10,537 bases of DNA from Methanomassiliicoccaceae archaeon (GCA_031254685.1 JAIRTZ010000114.1:1-10537); one strand, 5' to 3'. Positions 1 to 7,020 are shown, counted from the first letter of the stretch. Made by a program: numbers and translations. The notes: generated from the sequence alone by a model not told the origin.

Positions 1-231
1 ATCGCTTTTGCGATGCTTTCCGACTGAAAATGCGTCATATTCTTATGGCAAAAAAGACAAGCGTTTAAGATTCAGAATTTTGATGACTGGAATGGCCTCG
101 GAAATGGCTCCGGCGGGCCCGCCATATTACATTAAAAGTTGATCCGCAACCGCATAACAATATTCAATGAACGTCGTCACGGCCGTCAGATCTTTCAAGT
201 GCGTGTGCAGGGAACAGAATACATTATATAC
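1..231 (-). other. Gene-poor left edge with a possible decayed coding remnant
   Basis: No intact gene is visible in the first 300 bases. On the minus strand, one frame stays open from about 231 to 129 and reads like real protein, including HLKDLTAVTTFIEYCYAVAD, then hits TAA at 127-129. The same frame continues to a second TAA near 46-48 and then runs off the window start. Two stops in a protein-like frame would suit a decayed gene. The Leu/Thr-rich N-terminal style vaguely recalls archaeal transposases, but no catalytic motif is present, so the family is not assigned. On the plus strand, codons 1-27 end in TGA and could equally be the tail of an upstream gene. Both readings are weak. Confidence 0.2.
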
Positions 232-259
232 TTACTCGTGAGTATGGAACTCGTGAGTA
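221..259 (+). promoter_or_regulatory. Archaeal promoter with two tandem palindromic operators
   Basis: An AT-rich TATA-like box (ttatata, 224-230) lies about 85 bases upstream of the ATPase start. Directly after it come two identical 11-base copies of actcgtgagta, at 234-244 and 249-259, repeating every 15 bases. Each copy contains the palindrome actc-gt-gagt; the first extends to tactc-gt-gagta (233-244). A start of transcription about 25 bases after the TATA box would fall inside the second copy, so a protein bound here would block initiation. The operator role is inferred from geometry; the binding protein is not known. Confidence 0.6.
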
Positions 260-310
260 AGGAACTTTTGAGCAGTCGACTCAACAGAAAAAATGCATGA
301 GGGCGATAAG

Positions 311-1750
311 ATGGAAGGATTCTATGAGGAGGGAAGGCTGCGCGAGCTCACGGGGCTCGAAGAACAATATGAAAGCAGCAAGTTCGAATTCGCAGTTATC
401 TACGGACGCCGCCGCGTAGGAAAAACAAGCATTATCAGCGAATTCATCGGACGCGGCGATAAGAAAGCGATACGCTACATTGCGACGGAAAGCGCCGATG
501 CCGTGAACCGCGAAGATTTCTCGAAAAAGGTTTTTTCTGTTTATCCGGAATATTCGTCTCTCAAAATATTCCCTGCATGGGAAACAGCATTTGATTACAT
601 AGCTAAACAGGCGAAGGGAGAAAGATTGATCCTGGTGATCGATGAATATCCGTATATCGCAAAAGAGTACCCTCCGATATCTTCGGAACTTCAAAGGATC
701 ATAGACACCGTTCTGAAAGATACCAAGATCATGCTGGTCCTGTGCGGTTCATCGATGTCGTTCATGGAGAAACAGGTGCTTGCTTATCAGAGTCCGCTGT
801 ACGGAAGGCGTACATCTCAGTATCTGATAAAAGCTCTCGATTACTACAGCAGCGCCGAATTTTTCGGGAACGCAGGATATGAGGACAAATTATTGGCATA
901 TGCGGTCACAGGAGGCATACCGCTGTATCTCAGTCTTATTTCGGATGCGGAAACCGTTGCCGAAGGCATTGACAGACAGTTCTTCTCCGCCAAAGGGTTC
1001 TTGTACGAAGAACCGAAGAACCTGCTGAAACAAGAATTGCGCGAGCCGGCCCTGTACAACGGGATCATCACTGCAATAGCGGGAGGCGCCACGAAATTGA
1101 ATGAGATAGCCGGAAGGGTGAAGGAATTGGACAGCACGGTGGCGAAAGACATTAAAAATTTGATAGAACTGGATATTGTGAAAAAAAAGGCATCCATGTT
1201 TGCGGATACGGAGCGCGCAGGGCGTTACAGCATAAAGGACGGAATGTATCGGTTCTGGCATCGGTTCATACCGCGGTCGCTGGATCTGATCGCGGACGGC
1301 AGGAAGAATATATTCAGAGATACGGACCCGTCAATGATATCGGATTTCATGGGTCATGCGTTCGAGGACATATGCGAACAATATCTCAGACGCATGAACG
1401 TTCGCGACAGGCTGCCGTTCCTGTTCAACAAGATCGGAAAATGGTGGGGCGGCGATCCGAGAACAAAAGAGGAAACGGAGATCGATATTATCGCGGTGAA
1501 CGATAATAAAGCGATATTGGGCGAATGCAAATGGACCAATAAGAAAGCAGGGACCGAAGTGTACCAGAGAATAAAAGAAAAAACGGCGGCCGTACCGCAG
1601 CTTATCGACAGGGACGTATACTATTATCTGTTCTCAAGATCAGGGTTCACAGAAACCCTGAGAAGAGAAGCAGAAGGTGACGGGAAACTGAAACTCGTGA
1701 ACCTGAACGATCTTTTCGATCCTTCTATTTCGGTTCACAGCATCATATGA
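311..1750 (+). CDS. Archaeal DUF234-type P-loop ATPase with PD-(D/E)XK-like C-terminal domain
   Basis: A 479-residue cytoplasmic ATPase of the archaeal STAND/AAA type. Residues 31-40 carry the Walker A loop YGRRRVGKTS, and 107-112 the Walker B strand ending in the acidic pair of VIDEYPYI. The LCGSS segment and SPLYGRRT that follow are typical of the family. After a winged-helix-like middle, the C-terminus (about 375-479) has EID at 390-392 and ECKW at 405-408, matching the D...ExK core of PD-(D/E)XK nucleases, so a nuclease or nuclease-derived fold is likely. The start at 311 is preferred over ATG 293 because gaggg lies 7 bases upstream of it. The gene is AT-richer than the genes to the right, stands alone behind a tandem operator, and ends 20 bases before a tRNA half, so it is probably element cargo. 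The family is widespread in archaea, often in many copies, and its role is unsettled (proposed links to mobile elements or defence). Confidence 0.88.
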   Translation: MEGFYEEGRLRELTGLEEQYESSKFEFAVIYGRRRVGKTSIISEFIGRGDKKAIRYIATESADAVNREDFSKKVFSVYPEYSSLKIFPAWETAFDYIAKQAKGERLILVIDEYPYIAKEYPPISSELQRIIDTVLKDTKIMLVLCGSSMSFMEKQVLAYQSPLYGRRTSQYLIKALDYYSSAEFFGNAGYEDKLLAYAVTGGIPLYLSLISDAETVAEGIDRQFFSAKGFLYEEPKNLLKQELREPALYNGIITAIAGGATKLNEIAGRVKELDSTVAKDIKNLIELDIVKKKASMFADTERAGRYSIKDGMYRFWHRFIPRSLDLIADGRKNIFRDTDPSMISDFMGHAFEDICEQYLRRMNVRDRLPFLFNKIGKWWGGDPRTKEETEIDIIAVNDNKAILGECKWTNKKAGTEVYQRIKEKTAAVPQLIDRDVYYYLFSRSGFTETLRREAEGDGKLKLVNLNDLFDPSISVHSII

Positions 1751-1752
1751 TG
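1741..1752. repeat. 12-bp perfect palindrome over the ATPase stop codon
   Basis: The bases catcatatgatg read the same on both strands and overlap the TGA stop at 1748-1750. Lying just before the tRNA half, it could be a recombinase-arm site of the element or simply chance; no T-run follows to make it a clear terminator. Confidence 0.35.
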
Positions 1753-1770
1753 TCAAAGGCGCATCACCGG

Positions 1771-1814
1771 GGCCTTCGAAGCCGATGACCCGGGTTCGAA
1801 TCCCGGCGGGCACG
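1771..1814 (+). mobile_element. tRNA-Arg(UCG)-like 3' half: probable att site at the end of an integrated element
   Basis: Only the 3' half of a tRNA is present. It comprises a 7-base anticodon loop cttcgaa (1774-1780; anticodon tcg at 1776-1778), the 3' anticodon strand gccga (1781-1785), a 4-base variable loop, a perfect T arm (ccggg 1790-1794, ttcgaat, cccgg 1802-1806), the 3' acceptor strand cgggcac (1807-1813) and discriminator g (1814). The 5' anticodon strand matches for only three bases (1771-1773); 1769-1770 no longer pair with 1784-1785. No gtgcccg acceptor partner lies upstream, where the ATPase gene sits instead. Such displaced 3' halves arise when a tyrosine recombinase integrates at a tRNA gene. 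With the tRNA read on the plus strand, the element lies to the left and older chromosome to the right. The Arg identity rests on the anticodon loop alone. A decayed whole tRNA gene is the alternative. Confidence 0.72.
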
Positions 1815-1839
1815 CTTTTCATCATTAACGGCCGAGCTC

Positions 1840-3699
1840 TCACCTGTGGCCTCCGCCGCCTCCCCCATGGCCGCCTCCCCCTCCGCCGCTGAATCCTCCG
1901 CCGCCGCCCCTGCTGTATCCGCCGCTCCCTCCTCCGCTGGTGCCGGAGCGGGCGAACGCGGCGTACGGCGCCTTGCCGATGGACGCGATGTTCTTGGATA
2001 TCCCGCCGGTGCTGTGCAGCGCATGGATGAACGTGACATTCACGCCCGTGCTCATGCCCGCCAGACGGACCTCGAGCTCTTTGATGACCTTCTTCGAGAC
2101 GCCTATCGCCGTCGCGTACACCAGGTGCCTTTCCCACAGGGCGAGCTCCATTGTCTGCCGTTCCTTCATTAACGTCATGTCCGTGTAGAACCTCTTCAGC
2201 GCCATGGTCCTGGCGTACTCGTCCTCTCCCAGGATGTTAAGTGCCGCCGGCGCCCTCGCCGAGGCGAGGACCGCAAGGCCGAAGTTGATGAACACGGCCA
2301 ACATGCCGAGCAGTATGTAATCGTTGACCATGATGATCACACTTATGGCGATCACGGCGACGATCGGGAAGCACGCGGCCGCAGAGAGGATCCTCCATTT
2401 TTTATTGCGTTTCGTCAGTGTGCTGTCGACAAATCCCTCATTATCGAATTCATGCTCATCCCACGTGTACAGCTGCGACGACTCCGTCGGATTCTTCCGG
2501 AGCGCCTTCTTCATTTGGCTCAGCGTGACCCTGTCGCCGTACGTTCCCTTCAGGGCGCAGAAGATCATATCGTAAACGCTTTTCTCGAACCTCGTCATCG
2601 GCAGCTTGTCGTCAAGGGAAACGAACACGAGCTCCTTGTTCTTGCCCTCTTCGATGGCGATGACCTTCATCAGCGCCAGATTGAGGATGGTGGCGGATAT
2701 TTTGTCGCCGAACTTTGCGCTTGTGATCCTGTAATGTCCCGCCAGATGCGCCGATATGTTGGGCTTGACCGAGGGCAGTTCGCGTGTGTACGGTTTATCG
2801 AATGTCGGTTTGTTGCGTTTGGTGAATTTCATCCTGAAAATGAATATCAATATGCCTGCGCAGAACATTGCGATCACGATGACCAACTGGACCTTAGCGA
2901 GCATGATCGCCCGGTCCGTCTCGTCCTGGAACCGCTTCTCTTCGGCCAATATCGAATCGAATGTCTTGCCGTTACTTTCCGTAACGCCGGCGAACAGACC
3001 GGTCTGCAGGCTCACGACGCGTATCTCGAACATCGTGTACGCTTCAAGCCGCGGGCTCTTGAAGACGATCGTCTCGTCGTCAACGAATTCGCAGTATCCG
3101 TTAGGGTCGCCGTGCCCGTAAATGTACGTCCGGTCCTGCAGGCTGCCGGAAGGCATGGTGACGGTGACGGTCAGATCGTTCAGGGGGTCGGAGAACCCGG
3201 TGAACACCTTGTAGTAAAGGTCCGCGCAGTCCGCGTATCTTGCAGTAACGTCATTCAGTGTGTATCCGAACGTCACCGTATGCTCGCCGGACCGCTCGCG
3301 CGGGTAGAATGCGTTGATCTCCCAATCATAGGATACCGGGTTCTTGCCGTAAGTGTACAGCGGAAGACCTGCGCCGGCGTATGATGCCTGGACGCCGGCG
3401 TTGTACGACGATACCCACACGGCCGGTACGCCGTCTATCTCGCAGTATATCGAGGATACGTCGACCATAGCCCTTTTGTTATCGGAGAACGAGATGTACA
3501 TCTCGCCGCTGCTGATGCCCCACCATCTGAAATTGTACGTCTCCGTCACCGCGGCGTTCCCGTCCCCGTCGGCGACGATGTCCACGTCCGTCCTGTAGTG
3601 ATCGAAACCTTCGGGGGTCTCCGTCACCATGGCCGCGAAAGCGCACGTTCCGACGAACAGGGCGAACATCACAAAGACGACCAGACCCGCTTTCGCCAT
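1840..3699 (-). CDS. DUF2207-family membrane protein with Gly-rich tail
   Basis: A 619-residue envelope protein. It starts with a signal peptide or anchor (about 1-23), then has a roughly 240-residue outside domain of the DUF2207 kind (DVDIVADGDGNAAVTETYNF near 38-57). A membrane segment (about 267-288) leads to a cytoplasmic, helix-rich region with the family pattern SAHLAGHYRI (316-325). Two more membrane helices follow (about 436-457 and 462-482), then a segment with LVYATAIGVSKK (526-537). The last 30 or so residues are almost all Gly with a few Ser, Tyr and His, as in YgcG/TPM proteins. The ggagg at 3711-3707 sits 7 bases before ATG 3699, so this start is preferred over ATG 3702 or GTG 3720. 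It follows lemA by 31 bases on the same strand, and LemA and DUF2207 proteins commonly co-occur. The exact function is unknown; a cell-surface or envelope-stress role is inferred. Confidence 0.85.
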   Translation of the reverse strand: MAKAGLVVFVMFALFVGTCAFAAMVTETPEGFDHYRTDVDIVADGDGNAAVTETYNFRWWGISSGEMYISFSDNKRAMVDVSSIYCEIDGVPAVWVSSYNAGVQASYAGAGLPLYTYGKNPVSYDWEINAFYPRERSGEHTVTFGYTLNDVTARYADCADLYYKVFTGFSDPLNDLTVTVTMPSGSLQDRTYIYGHGDPNGYCEFVDDETIVFKSPRLEAYTMFEIRVVSLQTGLFAGVTESNGKTFDSILAEEKRFQDETDRAIMLAKVQLVIVIAMFCAGILIFIFRMKFTKRNKPTFDKPYTRELPSVKPNISAHLAGHYRITSAKFGDKISATILNLALMKVIAIEEGKNKELVFVSLDDKLPMTRFEKSVYDMIFCALKGTYGDRVTLSQMKKALRKNPTESSQLYTWDEHEFDNEGFVDSTLTKRNKKWRILSAAACFPIVAVIAISVIIMVNDYILLGMLAVFINFGLAVLASARAPAALNILGEDEYARTMALKRFYTDMTLMKERQTMELALWERHLVYATAIGVSKKVIKELEVRLAGMSTGVNVTFIHALHSTGGISKNIASIGKAPYAAFARSGTSGGGSGGYSRGGGGGFSGGGGGGHGGGGGGHR

Positions 3700-3730
3700 C
3701 ATCTCGCCTCCATGTATCACGCAGACAGGA

Positions 3731-4282
3731 TCAGAACTTGACCGTGACGTTCTCCAGCTCCGCCTCGGGCGCGTCGAAGAATTCCGCTTCCTTGAATTTG
3801 AACATAGCGGCGAACATATTGCCCGGCACGGTCTTGACGGCGCGGTTGTACATCATCACCGCATCGTTGTAGAAACTGCGCGAGACAGCGATCGCCTTCT
3901 CGACGGTCACCAGTTCGTCCTGAAGCTTCCCGAAGTTAATGTTCGCCTTCAGGTCGGGATATTGCTCGCCGAGCGCGAACAATTTGTTGAGCGTCTGCGT
4001 CAGCTGGCTGTTCGCCGCCGCAAGTTCGCGGACGCTCTTCGCCGAGGCGCCCGCGCTGCGTGCGAGCGTGACGTTCTCTAACGTCTCCTTCTCATGCTGC
4101 GCATATCCCTTCACGGTCTCGACAAGATTCGGCACCAGGTCGAACCTCTTCTTGCATTGTATCTTTATCTCGCTGAAACTGTTCTCGACCTTCAGTTTCT
4201 TGCGCACGAAACTGTTGTAGAACAATACCGCGATGAGCACAAGGATAACAACGATCCCAATTATGATCAAAGGCACTATCAT
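3731..4282 (-). CDS. lemA: LemA family protein
   Basis: A 183-residue LemA protein of normal length. Residues 1-24 form one hydrophobic membrane anchor (MIVPLIIIGIVVILVLIAVL), followed by an all-helical domain with the family signature KKRFDLVPNLVETVKGYAQH (about 44-63), in which the polar pair and PNLVETVKGY are the hallmark. The C-terminal half has the usual AVSRSFYNDAVMMYN and PGNMFAAMFKFKEAEFF pattern. The start is supported by ggggag seven bases upstream. The downstream DUF2207 gene is likely co-transcribed. LemA proteins are membrane-anchored and widespread; a role in envelope function is suspected but the biochemical activity is unknown. Confidence 0.93.
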   Translation of the reverse strand: MIVPLIIIGIVVILVLIAVLFYNSFVRKKLKVENSFSEIKIQCKKRFDLVPNLVETVKGYAQHEKETLENVTLARSAGASAKSVRELAAANSQLTQTLNKLFALGEQYPDLKANINFGKLQDELVTVEKAIAVSRSFYNDAVMMYNRAVKTVPGNMFAAMFKFKEAEFFDAPEAELENVTVKF

Positions 4283-4289
4283 CTGTTAA

Positions 4290-4334
4290 CTCCCCGTTAA
4301 TCTTATTCTTATATACACGTGGCAGTATTTTAAT
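4290..4334 (-). promoter_or_regulatory. Probable promoter and ribosome site of lemA
   Basis: Read on the minus strand, two TATA-like stretches precede lemA: attaaaat (about 4334-4327) and tatataa (4315-4309), followed by ggggag (about 4295-4290), which is the likely ribosome site. The farther box leaves room for a leader that contains the ribosome site; the nearer one would place the transcript start at or after it. The region between lemA and the DUF1848 stop (4283-4339) is otherwise empty. Confidence 0.5.
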
Positions 4335-4339
4335 CACTC

Positions 4340-5272
4340 TTATTTGAAATGAGAGAGATCGGTCTGTTTGTTTTTCAGGGACGGCGCCGTACGGTCGGTA
4401 ATCAGCTCGCCGCCTCTCGGATGTCCGGTGATCATCGGCGAGTTCGGATCGTGCGCCGCAACGCGCCGCATCATCGTCTCACGGCCGGACACGGCGTAGC
4501 AGTACGAACAGCCGTGGGGACAGGTGCTGTACGCGCCTATGTCGACGCTCTCGATACAGTTGCACTCGTTACGCTGATTCGCATCCTTTTTTGCTGTTAT
4601 CCGGTGCCCGATGATCCGTTCGATTAATTTTTGATCGATGCACGCGCCGTGCCCGATGCCGTACCTCGAAAGATCGGCGCCCTCCGCGCACGTGAAGAGT
4701 TCGATACCGTTCGTTCCAGCGATCTCCGAGAACCCGGACGCGATCCCGGCGGTCTCGTCATCCGTCAGTCCCCTGAACCGTTTCTCGAGGCTTTTGTACG
4801 GATCGACGAAGCTTATGAAGCACCGTTCCGTATGATCCCGGAGACGTCCGCACATCTCTCCGAAGCGTTCCAGATGCCATCCGACGGGATGTTCCGCGTC
4901 AACGATCACGGGATCGTACCTCCACACGGAACGTTCGGCGCCTATGCGTTCCGACATTTTGCGGAACGTCTCCATAAGTATGGGTTTCGGCGGAAGACCC
5001 TTTTCGATGTCCCTGCCGTACGGCGTCATGGTGAAATGTACGCAGTACGGATATCCCATCTCATCGAGTTTCAAGAATTTATCAAGCATCGGTTCCGCGT
5101 TCTTCGTCCAGAACACTATGCAGTCCACGTTCTTCGGCGAAAGCTCCACGCGTCCGAGGCGGTCCGCGTTGTAAGGGTTGGGAACGAGCGCGTAGCCCTC
5201 ATTCAGACGGTTGAAGAACCATTCCGAATAGAACGCCGGGATGTCCGTCCTGCGGCTTGCGCTGATTATCAT
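4340..5272 (-). CDS. DUF1848 protein with radical-SAM-like cysteine cluster
   Basis: A 310-residue DUF1848 protein. The N-terminus MIISASRRTDIPAFYSEWFF and the following segments (PNPYN at 31-35, FWTKNAEPM at 54-62, WRYDPVI at 117-123) are typical. The key feature is at the C-terminus: Cys251, Cys255 and Cys258 in CPHGCSYCYA, a CX3CX2C motif like the iron-sulfur site of radical SAM enzymes, preceded by Cys237 and Cys239. In classical radical SAM proteins this motif is near the N-terminus, so the family appears circularly rearranged or convergent. The substrate is unknown. It begins 17 bases after the ogt stop on the same strand, suggesting one transcript, and may be linked to DNA repair or alkylation response by context alone. 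The upstream ribosome site is weak. The stop is TAA. Confidence 0.9.
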   Translation of the reverse strand: MIISASRRTDIPAFYSEWFFNRLNEGYALVPNPYNADRLGRVELSPKNVDCIVFWTKNAEPMLDKFLKLDEMGYPYCVHFTMTPYGRDIEKGLPPKPILMETFRKMSERIGAERSVWRYDPVIVDAEHPVGWHLERFGEMCGRLRDHTERCFISFVDPYKSLEKRFRGLTDDETAGIASGFSEIAGTNGIELFTCAEGADLSRYGIGHGACIDQKLIERIIGHRITAKKDANQRNECNCIESVDIGAYSTCPHGCSYCYAVSGRETMMRRVAAHDPNSPMITGHPRGGELITDRTAPSLKNKQTDLSHFK

Positions 5273-5289
5273 ATCCGTTCCCGTATGTG

Positions 5290-5826
5290 TCAGATGGCCG
5301 TGCCCTTCTTGGGAACGGAGAGTTTTGAGATATCGGCGCCTTCGTGCTCAAGCAGCTTTATCTTCACGTCAATGCCGCCGGCGTATCCCGTCAGGTTCCC
5401 GTCCGATCCGACGACGCGGTGGCACGGGATCACTATGGATATCGGATTATGCCCGACGGCCCCGCCCACCGCCTGCGCCGACATCTTCTCTTTGTTCATC
5501 TTGGCGGCGATCCTTTTCGCGATGTCGCCGTACGTGACCGTTTCGCCGTACGGTATCTTGCACAATATCGCCCACACCGTTTGGCGGAACGCGCTGCCCG
5601 CGGGGGCCAGCGGCAGTTCGGATATCAGCGGGCGCTCTCCGGCAAAATATCTGTCCAGCCATTTTTTCGTTCTGACGAATACCGGAAGGTCGTCCCTTTC
5701 CGTCATCCCTTTGAATATTTCATTGCCGTGATATTTCTGTCCGTCGTTCCACAATCCGATAAGATGGTCGCCGTCGCTTGCGATCGTGATCGCGCCCATC
5801 GGCGACAAATACGCTGAACAATACAT
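5290..5826 (-). CDS. ogt: Methylated-DNA--[protein]-cysteine S-methyltransferase (Ogt-like)
   Basis: A 178-residue suicide repair enzyme that moves alkyl groups from O6-alkylguanine in DNA onto its own cysteine. The acceptor motif IPCHRV is at about 133-138, with Cys135 as acceptor. The helix-turn-helix core before it has TVWAILCKIPYGETVTYGDI (83-102), and NLTGYAGG follows. Length fits the Ogt/MGMT family, with an N-terminal ribonuclease-like domain and no Ada-type zinc or AraC domain. ATG 5826 is chosen because gaggaggg ends about five bases upstream; a GTG at 5841 would lie over that site. The DUF1848 gene follows by 17 bases. The divergent neighbour is an AraC-type regulator, which recalls Ada regulons, where such a regulator controls alkyl repair. 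Confidence 0.95.
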   Translation of the reverse strand: MYCSAYLSPMGAITIASDGDHLIGLWNDGQKYHGNEIFKGMTERDDLPVFVRTKKWLDRYFAGERPLISELPLAPAGSAFRQTVWAILCKIPYGETVTYGDIAKRIAAKMNKEKMSAQAVGGAVGHNPISIVIPCHRVVGSDGNLTGYAGGIDVKIKLLEHEGADISKLSVPKKGTAI

Positions 5827-5975
5827 CTTGTCCCTCCTCACGGCGACGGTATGCCGTATCCGTTGAAAAATCAGGCGGTCCCGGATGCGTACGGCCGGAA
5901 AAATATCAAATAGCGATCCCGGTCAATAAAAATATAAGAACCGCTCAGCGATGTGTACAGGATGGAGGCGACGGA
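5827..5975. promoter_or_regulatory. Divergent promoter region between ogt and the AraC-type regulator
   Basis: For the regulator, a TATA-like run (aaaatataa, about 5929-5937) and the ribosome site ggagg (5964-5968) precede TTG 5976. For ogt, an AT-rich box (minus strand tatttgatattttt, about 5911-5898) lies about 75 bases upstream of its ATG. Near-identical ten-mers, gcggtcccgg (5875-5884) and gcgatcccgg (5913-5922), bracket the ogt box and may be operator half-sites; with a 38-base spacing this is only suggestive. Confidence 0.5.
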
Positions 5976-6881
5976 TTGGCAACCTATGAGGCAACGAAGG
6001 CTGTACAAAGAATGCAGGACCACATCAGGGAGCATATCGGAGATGCCATCACGCTGAAGGACCTCAGCGAAGCGGCGAACTATTCGGAATCGCATTCGCT
6101 GAGGATATTCAAGGAACTGACGGGCTCCACGCCTTTCGAATACATCAGAAGATACAGGCTGACGCACGGCGCGAAACGCCTGACCGGCGGGAACATAAGG
6201 ATAGCCGACGTGGCGTCGTCCGCGGCGTTCGATACGCACGAAGGTTTTACCCGCGCATTCTCGAAGGAGTTCGGCCTTTCCCCGGAAGCGTATAAATCCG
6301 CGCCGGTCCCGCTGAAATTCTTCATACCGTATTCGGTCCTGATCCGTCACCTCGTGTATAACAGGGAGGACAAAGAAATGGAAAAGAAGGAGAAGCAGAC
6401 GGTGTTCACGTACGTCATCGAACGGCCTGAGCGCAAATTGATCATGAAACGCGGCGTCAGGGCCAAGGAATATTTCGGATACTGCGAGGAGGCCGGATGC
6501 GACGTATGGGGGATACTGGAAAGCATAAAGGGGACAACGTACGAGCCGGCGGGATTCTGGCTTCCGGAGAAGCTGATACGGAAGGGCACGTCGCAATATG
6601 TGCTCGGCGTGGAGGTTCCGTCCGGATACAAGGGCGCAGTGCCCGACGGGTTCGAGATGATAGACCTCGACGCGTGCCGTCTGATGGTCTTCCAGGGCGA
6701 GCCGTACGACGACAGCGATTTCGACCAGGCGATAAAGGACATATGGGACGCGATCGACAAATTCGATCCGTCGTTCCGCGGGTTCGAATGGGCGGACGCG
6801 GACGCGCCGAGATTCCAGTACATGCCGGTCGGCGGACGCGGATACATCGAGGCGAGGCCGATAAGACCGTTAAAAAAATAA
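5976..6881 (+). CDS. AraC-family transcriptional regulator with GyrI-like effector domain
   Basis: A 301-residue regulator. Residues about 8-108 are an AraC-type double helix-turn-helix: first HTH ITLKDLSEAANYSESHSLRI, then IRIADVASSAAFDTHEGFTR leading to FSKEFGLSPEAYK. The rest (about 139-301) resembles the GyrI-like/Rob effector domain that binds small, often xenobiotic, molecules. The start is the rare codon TTG at 5976: ggagg (5964-5968) lies 7 bases upstream and the nearby ATGs at 5951, 5962 and 5986 are out of frame. AraC-type factors are mostly bacterial, so ancient transfer is likely. It is divergent from ogt, so it may regulate itself and ogt. An internal ATG at 6378 (Met135), with gggagg at 6364-6369, begins close to the effector domain. 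The stop is TAA after an A-run. Confidence 0.88.
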   Translation: MATYEATKAVQRMQDHIREHIGDAITLKDLSEAANYSESHSLRIFKELTGSTPFEYIRRYRLTHGAKRLTGGNIRIADVASSAAFDTHEGFTRAFSKEFGLSPEAYKSAPVPLKFFIPYSVLIRHLVYNREDKEMEKKEKQTVFTYVIERPERKLIMKRGVRAKEYFGYCEEAGCDVWGILESIKGTTYEPAGFWLPEKLIRKGTSQYVLGVEVPSGYKGAVPDGFEMIDLDACRLMVFQGEPYDDSDFDQAIKDIWDAIDKFDPSFRGFEWADADAPRFQYMPVGGRGYIEARPIRPLKK

Positions 6882-6882
6882 C

Positions 6883-6906
6883 GCTGCATCCCGATACGGA
6901 CGCAGC
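6883..6906 (+). terminator. Weak stem-loop after the regulator stop
   Basis: A gctgc/gcagc stem (6883-6887 with 6902-6906), a single a/c mismatch, then a 3-base inner stem (6889-6891 with 6898-6900) and a six-base loop. No T-run follows on the plus strand, so it is at best a weak end signal. The A-run to its left (6872-6878) would give a T-run for the minus strand, but no minus gene leads into it. The rest of 6907-6987 shows nothing clear. Confidence 0.3.
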
Positions 6907-6987
6907 AGGTCAAAGTACCGGCGCGAGGGAACGATATTCAAGGTCATTGCACGGCCCGATGACAGGCCCCCGAGCGCGGTCAAACAT

Positions 6988-7020
6988 CTTAAAAAATAAA
7001 ATTCATTGCGGTACAGAGGG
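6988..7020 (+). promoter_or_regulatory. Probable promoter and ribosome site of the CMD-like gene
   Basis: A TATA-like ttaaaaaata (about 6989-6998) lies about 35 bases before ATG 7027, and gaggg (7016-7020) six bases before it. The TTG at 7006 would open the same frame but has no ribosome site, so the ATG is preferred. Confidence 0.5.

Noticed and set aside
1740..1814. A complete tRNA gene
   Set aside because: The 5' acceptor strand does not pair with cgggcac, two anticodon-stem pairs are broken, and two extra bases would be needed after the apparent D arm (gatg 1749-1752, catc 1762-1765), which also overlaps the ATPase stop.
1640..2137. Minus-strand frame with a PAGIRTRVIGFEGP segment
   Set aside because: This string is the well-known false protein produced by translating tRNA DNA on the wrong strand; it led to the tRNA half instead.
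2452..3384. A 310-codon plus-strand open frame
   Set aside because: It lies opposite the DUF2207 gene, whose protein has clear domain features; this frame is rich in Arg/Val/His without recognisable motifs, as expected of a GC-rich antisense frame.
4631..5731. A 366-codon plus-strand open frame
   Set aside because: It runs antisense across DUF1848 and ogt, both of which are recognised by motifs; it has no family signature or ribosome site.
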